Shown here: positions 57,073 through 64,000 of the stretch, one piece after another | How the letters are laid out: each line of letters begins with the position of its first letter | How positions within the stretch are numbered: the first letter of the stretch is position 1 | NCBI RefSeq assembly: GCF_000819845.1 | Contig: NZ_CDCG01000040.1 | Span: 7,464-71,463 of the forward strand | Reading direction: 5' to 3' | Length of the DNA stretch: 64,000 nt | From: Aeromonas enteropelogenes | GTDB lineage: Bacteria; Pseudomonadota; Gammaproteobacteria; Enterobacterales; Aeromonadaceae | Translations under genes and position numbers: made by a program | Notes under the pieces: model-generated | Database searches by the model: none | What the model saw: only the letters and a program-made list of their open reading frames with translations | Told to the model about the DNA's origin: nothing

Positions 57073-58583
57073 GATTTATCCCCCATCTGGTGCTGGCTGT
57101 GATCCATGCCCTCCATGCTTGTCATCTCGCCCTTGGTCTCTTTCATTGCGTCGCCCGCGGCCGGTTTATCTTCCACATGGATCTGGATGATGCGGTACTC
57201 GTCCCCCTCCTGCTCTACCTGCAGATGCAGGGTCTGATCCGGTTTCAGCTGGCTGATGTCCACACCGTCGGCCACGGTGAAGTCCATCTCCATCGCGGGC
57301 CACTGCCACTCGGGGATGGGCTGGTGGGAGATGCCGAGGGTGCGCCCGGCGAGATCGATGTTCTGCACCTGGCCCTGGGTCCACACCTGCATGGGACGCA
57401 CTGCCGTCATGCGCTGGAAGTCCGAATCGATGGCAGATTCGGAGTCGAGCAGGAACTGGGCCGAGCTGACGATGCTGTCACCGGCTTCGACCCCCTCGTC
57501 GATGGCAACCTTGTCACCAAACTGGGGGCCCAGGGTGACGGCCACCGACTTGAAGTTGCCATCGCCCAGCGCCAACACCAGCCGGTCCTGGCTGCCGGTG
57601 CGGATCACCGCTTCGCTCGGCACCACCAGGCGGGGTTCCCCCTTGCCGGTGCTGATGCTCACCTTGGCGAACATATTGGGTTTCAAAAACTCGTCCGGAT
57701 TGTCAAAGCGCAGGCGTACCCGCAGGGTGCGGGTGCTGGCATCGAGCGTCGGGTAGAGGTAGTCCACCCGTCCCTGCCAGCTGCGGCCGGGTGCATAGTC
57801 CAGGGTCATGGTGACCGGATCGCCGACCCTGATCTGGGCGGCCTGGCGCTCGAACACCTCGGCGCTCACCCACACCTGCTTGAGGGTGCTGATGTTGAAC
57901 AGGGGCGCGGCGGGTTCCACATACTGGCCTTCACGCACCTTGAGCTCGGAGACATAGCCGCTGCTGGGGGCGTAGATGCGCACCGTCTCCTGCACCTTGC
58001 GAGTGCGCTTGAGCGCCGCTATCTGATCCGCCGGTACCTGCAGCGACTTGAGCTTGCCCTCGGCGGCACGCAGCAGCAGGGGATTGGTGGTGCCCAGCGC
58101 CAGCAGGTATTCGTGCTGGGCGTTCACCAGATCCGGGGCGTAGAGATCGTAGATAAAGCTGCCCTTGGTGACCTGCTGCCCCTCGTTCTTGATGGCGAGG
58201 TTGCGGATCCAGCCCGCCATCCGGGAGTTGATGGCTTCGAGGCGCTCCTCGTCATAACCCACATAGCCGACCGTCTCGATCTGCTGGTGGATGGGGAGTT
58301 TCTCCACCTTGGCCAGCCGTACCCCCAGGTTCTGCTGGATCTCGGGGCTGATGGTGACGGTGCCGGGGGAGCCGCCCTGCTTCTCTTCATAGACGGGGAT
58401 AAAGTCCATCCCCATGTTGTCCTTGGCGGGGGCATCGCGCTTGTCGCGGGGATCCATGGGGTTGACCCAGTAGAGCGGTGTCTTCTCCTTGGCAACCGCG
58501 GTGACTGTCTGTTTGGCCGCCCAGTAACCGCCGCCGGCCCCGAGGGCGAGCAGCAGGGCGGAGACGAGCAATTTCTGGCTCAT
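57069..58583 (-). CDS. cusB: CusB-type periplasmic adaptor with a C-terminal CusF-like domain
   Basis: 504-residue membrane fusion protein linking CusA to an outer-membrane channel. Order: signal anchor ([20 protein letters not shown]), a heavy-metal-binding segment ([20 protein letters not shown], about 37-56), the barrel-sandwich hybrid and beta-barrel domains, and a fused CusF-like domain (about 395-480). That domain retains the His, Trp and two Met in [16 protein letters not shown]. The start at 58583 has GGGAGG at the right distance. An in-frame extension to 58625 is rejected. The 3' end overlaps the mini-ORF. Confidence 0.93.
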   Translation of the reverse strand: MSQKLLVSALLLALGAGGGYWAAKQTVTAVAKEKTPLYWVNPMDPRDKRDAPAKDNMGMDFIPVYEEKQGGSPGTVTISPEIQQNLGVRLAKVEKLPIHQQIETVGYVGYDEERLEAINSRMAGWIRNLAIKNEGQQVTKGSFIYDLYAPDLVNAQHEYLLALGTTNPLLLRAAEGKLKSLQVPADQIAALKRTRKVQETVRIYAPSSGYVSELKVREGQYVEPAAPLFNISTLKQVWVSAEVFERQAAQIRVGDPVTMTLDYAPGRSWQGRVDYLYPTLDASTRTLRVRLRFDNPDEFLKPNMFAKVSISTGKGEPRLVVPSEAVIRTGSQDRLVLALGDGNFKSVAVTLGPQFGDKVAIDEGVEAGDSIVSSAQFLLDSESAIDSDFQRMTAVRPMQVWTQGQVQNIDLAGRTLGISHQPIPEWQWPAMEMDFTVADGVDISQLKPDQTLHLQVEQEGDEYRIIQIHVEDKPAAGDAMKETKGEMTSMEGMDHSQHQMGDKS

Positions 58584-58848
58584 AGGAAACCTCCCAGGCG
58601 CAGGGAAAGGGGGGCAAGGGCGCACGGATGCGCGACTGCGTATTCGCTAAATCGGACTGATGACATGGACCATCTTCTCTTCTGTCGGATCGCCGGGCCG
58701 GTGACGAATAGGGGATAAGAGTCACACGGTTTGCCCGGCCAACGGGGCGTCAGGGACGCCCGTTCTCCTGCGCGGGTGGCGCAGGCTCAGGCAAGGAGCG
58801 CAGCCAGGACAGGGTGACCCCTGATCAGGCACGCAAGAGATGAGCTTT
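58584..58848 (-). other. Gap between the small membrane protein gene and cusB
   Basis: 265 bases with no supported gene. It includes a GC-rich hairpin (AACGGGGCGTC-agg-GACGCCCGTT, 58741-58764) without a T-run, possibly an mRNA-processing or attenuation element in the cus transcript. Confidence 0.5.
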
Positions 58849-59358
58849 CTAGTGGCGCAGCACCGACAGCATCAGATGCCGGCGGGGCCAGGAGGGCGGG
58901 TGAGTACCGCGGGTTCTAAGGAAGGGGTCACGCAGCCAGAGATCCAGCAAGCGGGGCAGGGTCCCCAGCGGCAGCAGCAACAGGGGGAGTAGCAGAGCCG
59001 AGAGCAGCATGCCGAGCAGAGGCAGGGCATTGGCGGCGCCAGACAGCCCAGTCTGCATCTGGCACTCATCTCCCGTCATGGTCGATTCGCTCCCGGCACT
59101 GGCGTGGCAGGAGAGAGTCACGGAAGCGTTCTCCTGATCCAGCGCCATGGTGCGTGGGCCCGCGTCATCCCCATGGGACGGGATCATGGCGTCAGGCAGT
59201 GTTTGCGGCGTGAAGAGGGAGAGAGAGGCACTCGTGGTGGCCAGAGAGGCGCCGTGCCAGCTGATGCAGAGGGTCAGATTGCAGATGAGCATCAGCGCCA
59301 GCAACAGCCGGGCCAAGGCAACAGAGGGCAATCTTGCAGCAAGCTGGGTGAGTGACAA
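58849..59358 (-). CDS. Uncharacterised membrane protein first in the cus operon
   Basis: 169-residue protein without a family I recognise. It has an N-terminal hydrophobic segment (about residues 14-34) and a second long one (about 110-134, LPLLGMLLSALLLPLLLLPL). A loop between them contains two Cys, several Met and His residues (CHASAGSESTMTGDECQMQ), which could bind Cu(I). The start is a TTG with AAGGA upstream, about 24 bases after the predicted CueR-type transcription start. Position and promoter tie it to copper or silver handling, and the function is unknown. No cusC outer-membrane channel gene is present. Confidence 0.6.
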   Translation of the reverse strand: MSLTQLAARLPSVALARLLLALMLICNLTLCISWHGASLATTSASLSLFTPQTLPDAMIPSHGDDAGPRTMALDQENASVTLSCHASAGSESTMTGDECQMQTGLSGAANALPLLGMLLSALLLPLLLLPLGTLPRLLDLWLRDPFLRTRGTHPPSWPRRHLMLSVLRH

Positions 59359-59388
59359 TCCGGATATCCTTCGAGATCAGATGGTTGG

Positions 59389-59419
59389 ACTGTAAACCTT
59401 ACCTTGAGGAGAAGGTCAA
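59389..59419 (-). promoter_or_regulatory. CueR/MerR-type promoter of the cus operon
   Basis: Read on the minus strand, TTGACC (-35) and TACAGT (-10) are separated by exactly 19 bases, the long spacer that MerR-family activators need. The spacer holds the dyad ACCTT-N11-AAGGT, as in the known copA promoter (TTGACCTTCCCCTTG...AAGG). It controls the first gene of the operon 31 bases downstream. Confidence 0.85.
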
Positions 59420-59446
59420 GGCATGGTGCCTCGCGTGGCCGGTGAG

Positions 59447-59480
59447 GATAAAAAAACACCCCCGCATGGGCGGGGGTGTT
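59447..59480 (-). terminator. Intrinsic terminator of the acrAB-type operon
   Basis: AACACCCCCGC (59455-59465) pairs with GCGGGGGTGTT (59470-59480). Reading the minus strand, the hairpin is followed by a T-run complementary to the A-run at 59450-59456. It ends transcription of the RND gene just before the cus promoter. Confidence 0.82.
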
Positions 59481-59502
59481 GGACTGCCAGTCGGTGACTG
59501 GA

Positions 59503-62500
59503 TTACTGCTTGGCCCGTTTCTCCGAGCCCTTCATGATGAGGCGGAAGAAGAGCGGGATGAAGAAGATGGCGATGAAGGTCGCCGCCAGCATGCCGCCGA
59601 TCACCGGCCAGCCGAGGGCGTGGCGGCTCGCCGCACCCGCGCCGCTGGAGGTGACCAGAGGCACACAACCCAGGATGAAGGCGAGGGAGGTCATGACGAT
59701 GGGACGGAAACGCAAACGCGCCGCCTCCAGGGCCGACTCGATGAGGGTCATCCCTTCTTCATGCTTCATGACCGCGAACTCCACGATCAGGATGGCGTTC
59801 TTCGCCGCCAGACCCACCAGCGTCACCAGGCCTATCTGGAAGTAGACGTTGTTGGTGAGCCCCACGGCCCAGGTGGCGAGCAGGGCGCCGAACAGGGCGA
59901 ACGGCACGGCGGTGATCACCGCAAACGGCAGGCTCCAGCGTTCATACTGGGCGGCCAGGATGAGGAAGATCATCACGATACCGAAGCCAAACGCCATGGC
60001 GGCGCTACCGGCTGCCGCTTTTTCCTGGTAGGCGGCACCGGTCCACTCCAGCTTGGCGTCGTTGCCGAGGGTCTGGGCGGCGACCTCTTCCAGGGCCTTG
60101 ATCGCCTGGCCAGAGCTCACACCTGGCGCCGGCTGGGCCATGATCTTGGCGGCCGGGAAGATGTTGAAACGCTCGACCAGCTCGGGGCCGGTGGCATCGC
60201 GTACCGTCACCAGACTGGTGAGGGGGATCATCTCGCCGGTGTTGGAGCGGACATAGACGTTGCGGATGTCATCCTTCTTGGCGCGGTAGTCCGCCTCGGA
60301 CTGTAACTGGACCCGGTAGGTACGACCGAACTGGTTGAAGTCGTTGACATAGACCTGGCCGAAGGTGGCCTGCATGGTGTCAAACACGGCGTTGATGGGC
60401 AGCCCCAGCGCCTTGGCCTTCTCGCGGTCGAGATCCAGGAAGACCTGGGGCACGTTGGCGCGGAAGGTGGTGGTCACGCTGGCAAACTCAGGACGCTCCT
60501 TGGCCGCGTCGAGCAGGCGCTGTACCTCGCCCGCGAAGGCGTGCACGTCGCCGGTACCCCGGTTCTGCAGATAGCCTTCGAGGCCCCCTGTGGTGGACAT
60601 GCCGGTGATGGGAGGCGGGTTGAAGGTGGCGGTGAAGCCATCGGCCAGTCCCATCAGGCTCAGCCCCTGGAAGGTCTTGGCCAGGGAGAAGGAGTCTTGC
60701 CCTTCCCCTTGACGCTCTTTCCAGTCTTTGAGGGTAACGAAGGTGAGACCGCGGTTGCTGATGATGGAGCCGGACAGGATGTCAAAGCCCGAGAAGGTGA
60801 CCACGTCCTTCACATTGGGGTTGGCCATGGCGATCTTGTCGAAGTCGTTGGCGACTGCCTGGGTACGGGTCAGGGCGGCGGCATCGGGCAGCATCACGGA
60901 GCCGATGAGGTAGCCCTGGTCTTCGTCAGGTACCAGAGCGCCCGGCACCTTGTGAAACAGCACATAGCTGCAGCTCAGGATGATGGCGATGATGCCAAAG
61001 GCCACGCCGACGCGGCGGTTGAGGAAGGCCACCCCGCGCACATAGCGACGGGTCAGCTGATCAAACGCGTTGTTGAACCAGACGAAGAAGCGGGCCGGTT
61101 TGTGGTGACCTTCTTTGAGCAAGATGGCGCACAGGGCTGGCGACAGGGTGAGTGCCACCAGGCCGGAGATGGCCACCGACACGGCGATGGTGATAGCGAA
61201 CTGTTTGTACATCACCCCCGTCATGCCGCCCATGAAGGCAACCGGCAGGAACACGGCGGAGAGCACCAGCACGATGGCGACCACGGGGCCGGACACCTCC
61301 TGCATGGCGAGGATGGCAGCCTCTTTGGCGGAGCACTTCTTCTCGCTCATGATCCGCTCGACGTTCTCCAGCACCACGATGGCGTCATCCACCACGATAC
61401 CGATGGCGAGCACCATGCCGAACAGAGTCAGCAGGTTGATGGAGAAGCCCAGCATCAGCATGCCGGCGAAGGTACCGATCAAGGAGACAGGCACCGCGAT
61501 ACAGGGGATCAGGGTGGCGCGGAAGTTCTGCAAGAACAGGTAGACCACCACGAACACCAGCACGATCGCCTCGAGCAGGGTGTGGACCACCTCCTCGATG
61601 GAGATCTTCACGAACTCTGTGGTGTCGTAGGGGATCTGGTACTCCACGTCCTGGGGGAAACGACCCTGCAGGCGTTCCATGGTGGCGCGCACCTGATCGG
61701 CCACGGCGACCGCGTTGGCACCCGGTTGCAGGTAAGTGGCGATACCGATGGCCGGCTTGCCGTTGGCACGGGCCAGTACGTCGTAATCTTTGCCACCGAG
61801 CTCGACCCGGGCCACGTCACGAACGCGGATCTTGGAGCCATCCGGCATGGCGCGGATGATGATGTTCTCGAACTCCTTCACGTCATCCAGTCGTCCCTTG
61901 GTCTGCACCGTGTAGGTGAAGTCGGTGGGGGTGCTGGTGGGCTGGGAGCCGATCTTGCCCGCCGCGAACTGGGTATTCTGCTCGCGGATGGCGCCGATCA
62001 CATCGCTCGGGGTGAGTTGCAGCTGGGCCAGACGGTCCGGGCGCAGCCAGATCCGCATGGCGTAGTCGGTGCCCCCGAACAGGGAGGTATCACCCACACC
62101 GGGAATACGCTTGAGCTCGTCGATGATGTTGAGCAGGGCGTAGTTCGACAGATAGGTGGTATCAAACGAGCCGTTGGGGGATTGGAGTGTGATCACCTGC
62201 AGGATGGAGGTGGACTTCTTGCGCACCGTCACACCCTGCTTCTTCACCTCTTCCGGCAGCTGGGCCATGGCGGCCGAGACCCGGTTGTTGACGTCGATGG
62301 TCGCCTGATCGGGGTCGACCCCGATGTCGAAGTAGACGTTGAGGTTCATCTGGCCGTTGGAGGCGGAGCCAGACTGCATGTAGATCATGTTCTCGACCCC
62401 GTTGACCTGCTGTTCAATGGGGGCGGCCACGGTCTGGGAGATCACCTCAGGGGTGGCACCCGGGTAGAAGGCGGTCACCGAGACCACGGCGGGGGTGATC

Positions 62501-62613
62501 TGGGGATACTGCTCCACCGGGAGCGCGCGCATCGCCGCCAACCCGCCCAGCACGATAATGATCGAGATCACGCTGGCGAAGATGGGGCGTTCGATAAAGA
62601 ACTTGGAAAACAT
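59503..62613 (-). CDS. AcrB-type multidrug efflux RND transporter
   Basis: 1036-residue HAE1-family pump that expels drugs and bile-type detergents with proton antiport. The N-terminus MFSKFFIERPIFASVISIII, the proton-relay Asp pair in GIVVDDAIVVLENVERIM (about residues 400-417) and VGLAAKNAILIVEFA near 935 are all present. It follows its adaptor after 9 bases and has no outer-membrane channel gene in the window, so it probably uses a TolC encoded elsewhere. Resembles AcrB/AheB of Aeromonas. The long opposite-strand frame is a shadow. Confidence 0.94.
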   Translation of the reverse strand: MFSKFFIERPIFASVISIIIVLGGLAAMRALPVEQYPQITPAVVSVTAFYPGATPEVISQTVAAPIEQQVNGVENMIYMQSGSASNGQMNLNVYFDIGVDPDQATIDVNNRVSAAMAQLPEEVKKQGVTVRKKSTSILQVITLQSPNGSFDTTYLSNYALLNIIDELKRIPGVGDTSLFGGTDYAMRIWLRPDRLAQLQLTPSDVIGAIREQNTQFAAGKIGSQPTSTPTDFTYTVQTKGRLDDVKEFENIIIRAMPDGSKIRVRDVARVELGGKDYDVLARANGKPAIGIATYLQPGANAVAVADQVRATMERLQGRFPQDVEYQIPYDTTEFVKISIEEVVHTLLEAIVLVFVVVYLFLQNFRATLIPCIAVPVSLIGTFAGMLMLGFSINLLTLFGMVLAIGIVVDDAIVVLENVERIMSEKKCSAKEAAILAMQEVSGPVVAIVLVLSAVFLPVAFMGGMTGVMYKQFAITIAVSVAISGLVALTLSPALCAILLKEGHHKPARFFVWFNNAFDQLTRRYVRGVAFLNRRVGVAFGIIAIILSCSYVLFHKVPGALVPDEDQGYLIGSVMLPDAAALTRTQAVANDFDKIAMANPNVKDVVTFSGFDILSGSIISNRGLTFVTLKDWKERQGEGQDSFSLAKTFQGLSLMGLADGFTATFNPPPITGMSTTGGLEGYLQNRGTGDVHAFAGEVQRLLDAAKERPEFASVTTTFRANVPQVFLDLDREKAKALGLPINAVFDTMQATFGQVYVNDFNQFGRTYRVQLQSEADYRAKKDDIRNVYVRSNTGEMIPLTSLVTVRDATGPELVERFNIFPAAKIMAQPAPGVSSGQAIKALEEVAAQTLGNDAKLEWTGAAYQEKAAAGSAAMAFGFGIVMIFLILAAQYERWSLPFAVITAVPFALFGALLATWAVGLTNNVYFQIGLVTLVGLAAKNAILIVEFAVMKHEEGMTLIESALEAARLRFRPIVMTSLAFILGCVPLVTSSGAGAASRHALGWPVIGGMLAATFIAIFFIPLFFRLIMKGSEKRAKQ

Positions 62614-62622
62614 GGGGGCTCC

Positions 62623-63822
62623 TTATTTGCCAGCGGCACCCTGGGTGATCTTGGCGTTAATCGCCTTCATCTCCTCGGCGGAAACCGGTTTGACCACGGC
62701 ACCCGGACGCGCCTTCATCAACCCTTCGACGATGTAGCGATCGCCGGCCTGCAGGCCGCTGTCGATGATGATGCCGCTGCTGACGGTCGGGCCCAGCTTG
62801 ACCGGACGCGGACTCACCTTGTTGTCGGCATCCACCACCATCACCAGGCGGTCAGCCTGGGACTGGACGATGGCGCGCGGCGGCACCACGATGGCGTTCT
62901 TGCGGGTACCCAGATCGATGGTCAGGCGCACGAACTGGCCGGGCAGCAGAGCGCCGTCCTTGTTGTCGAAGATGGCGCGGGCACGGATGGTGCCGGTCTG
63001 GGGATCGACACGGGTGTCAGAGAAGTTCAGACGACCGGGCTCAGGATAGGTGCTGCCGTCGGCCAGCTGGATATGGGTACGCCAGTCGGTGGCACTCTTG
63101 GCCTCGATAAGCCCCTTCTTGACCGACTTCTCGAAGTTGAGACGGTCCTGCTCCGAGTAGGAGAAGTTCACATAGAGGGGATCGAACTGGGTGATGGTGG
63201 TCAGCAGGCTGCTGTCACCGCTGGTGGAGATGAGGCTGCCCTCGGACTGGGAACTCTTGCTCGCCATGCCGCTGATGGGGGCGGTGACCTGGGTGTAGCT
63301 GAGGTTGAGATCCGCCTCTTTCACCTTGGCCTGGGCCGCCTGCAGGCTGGCCACGGCCGCCTCGTAGTTGGCGATGGTGTCATCGTAGTCTTTGCGGCTC
63401 ACCACCTGGCGCTTGAACAGCGGGATGATGCGATCCTTGTCGGCGCGGGCCTTGTTGAGGCGGGCCTGCTCCTGAGCCAGGGTGCCCTTGGCCTGCTCCA
63501 GCGCCACCTTGTAGGGGGCCGGATCGACCAGGAACAGCTCCTGGCCTGCGGTGACCGGCTGGCCTTCCACATAGGTGCGTTTGAGCAGGATGCCGCTCAC
63601 CCGGGAGCGTACTTCAATCTCGCGAAAACCGGCGGTTTCACCCACCATCTCGGTGGTGAGCGGCACATCGACCGGGGTGACCTCGTTAACCACCACAGGG
63701 ACGGCAGGCATGGCGTTGGCCGCCGGGTCGGTTTCACCACCACAGGCCGTCAGTCCGCCGATCAGTGCCAGCGTCAACACGCTCTGTTTGAATCTCGCTA
63801 TTGGGCTAGTCGGCACCTTCAT
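62623..63822 (-). CDS. AcrA-type periplasmic adaptor lipoprotein
   Basis: 399-residue membrane fusion protein. The lipoprotein signal ends ALIGGLTACGG, with the lipidated Cys at residue 27. It has the usual alpha-hairpin between lipoyl halves (QAKGTLAQEQARLNKARADK and the following segment) and a beta-barrel plus membrane-proximal domain. It joins the RND pump to a TolC-type channel. The ATG at 63822 with AGGAG 7 bases upstream is preferred to the in-frame upstream start at 63894. Confidence 0.93.
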   Translation of the reverse strand: MKVPTSPIARFKQSVLTLALIGGLTACGGETDPAANAMPAVPVVVNEVTPVDVPLTTEMVGETAGFREIEVRSRVSGILLKRTYVEGQPVTAGQELFLVDPAPYKVALEQAKGTLAQEQARLNKARADKDRIIPLFKRQVVSRKDYDDTIANYEAAVASLQAAQAKVKEADLNLSYTQVTAPISGMASKSSQSEGSLISTSGDSSLLTTITQFDPLYVNFSYSEQDRLNFEKSVKKGLIEAKSATDWRTHIQLADGSTYPEPGRLNFSDTRVDPQTGTIRARAIFDNKDGALLPGQFVRLTIDLGTRKNAIVVPPRAIVQSQADRLVMVVDADNKVSPRPVKLGPTVSSGIIIDSGLQAGDRYIVEGLMKARPGAVVKPVSAEEMKAINAKITQGAAGK

Positions 63823-63952
63823 CTTTACACTCCTGTTGGATGGATCGCCGTCGTGGCGATCCGCACTCTGTGCACAAGTCATGATTAACGTCATTACAAA
63901 CGGAAAATCGGAAATCGGGATAATAGGATCACTATCTTGAACCTAACCTTCT

Positions 63953-63979
63953 CAAAGTGAAAGTTTTCACCTTTTTGAT
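63953..63979. promoter_or_regulatory. Imperfect palindrome upstream of the acrA-type gene
   Basis: GTGAAA-gt-TTTCAC (63957-63970) lies in a longer imperfect palindrome with flanking TCAAA/TTTGA-like arms. Efflux operons are often repressed by a TetR-type regulator at such sites. The repressor gene would lie beyond the window. Confidence 0.4.
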
Positions 63980-64000
63980 GGGCAACGAATTGTGGCAAGG

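Noticed and set aside
60541..63888. A 1115-codon open frame on the plus strand
   Set aside because: It is antisense to the AcrAB-type genes, rich in His, Gly and Asp, with no family signature.

Overview
The window reads as a chromosomal segment of a GC-rich gammaproteobacterium, most likely Aeromonas (hydrophila/dhakensis/veronii group). The reasons are the vipA-to-vasL order of its type VI secretion (T6SS) cluster, the gloB-yafS-rnhA-dnaQ block followed by a TIGR03503-type gene, and the overall protein character. The species is inferred, not proven. No rRNA, tRNA, CRISPR array or intact insertion sequence was seen.

Layout. (1) 1-1381: AT-rich, no supported gene, with a perfect 20-bp inverted repeat. 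(2) 1382-21754: a complete co-directional T6SS structural cluster: tssB, tssC, tssE, tssF, tssG, fha, tssJ, tssK, tssL, clpV, vasH, vasI, tssA (vasJ), tssM, vasL. There is no hcp. (3) 21927-31449: the delivery and effector module. A candidate sigma-54 promoter precedes PAAR, VgrG, a DUF4123 adaptor, a VasX-like membrane-active effector, two near-identical immunity genes separated by a decayed copy of the effector's 3' end, and a Sel1-repeat lipoprotein. (4) 31450-36682: a structured non-coding element, a large SNF2-family helicase, and a convergent homologue of the replication-fork arrest protein Tus. (5) 37196-44459: a DUF1127 small protein, astE, mltD, gloB, yafS, rnhA, dnaQ and a TIGR03503-like membrane protein. 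(6) 44556-53374: a response regulator with an HD-GYP output, then a Fur-type iron locus (siderophore-interacting reductase, TonB-dependent receptor, two permeases, ATPase, periplasmic binding protein). (7) 53449-59419: a Cus copper/silver efflux operon behind a CueR/MerR-type promoter with a 19-bp spacer. It has an unusual small membrane protein first and a 26-codon ORF wedged between cusB and cusA. (8) 59503-63822: an AcrAB-type multidrug efflux pair.

How the parts work together. VasH is a sigma-54 activator inside the T6SS cluster, and the best sigma-54 site lies just upstream of PAAR-VgrG, so expression of the spike and its cargo can be tied to the activator. PAAR and VgrG form the spike tip, the DUF4123 protein loads the VasX-like toxin, and the two membrane immunity proteins protect the cell. 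In the copper locus a CueR-type promoter probably drives the whole chain, with tight ATGA overlaps coupling cusB, the mini-ORF and cusA. In the iron locus two Fur-like boxes mark the ferric-siderophore reductase and the receptor/transport operon.

The observations most worth follow-up are the effector-tail remnant between the immunity genes, the C-terminal divergence of the two immunity proteins, the Tus homologue, the cusA-like mini-ORF, the CusF-like domain fused to CusB, and the unassigned structured RNA at about 31670-31803.
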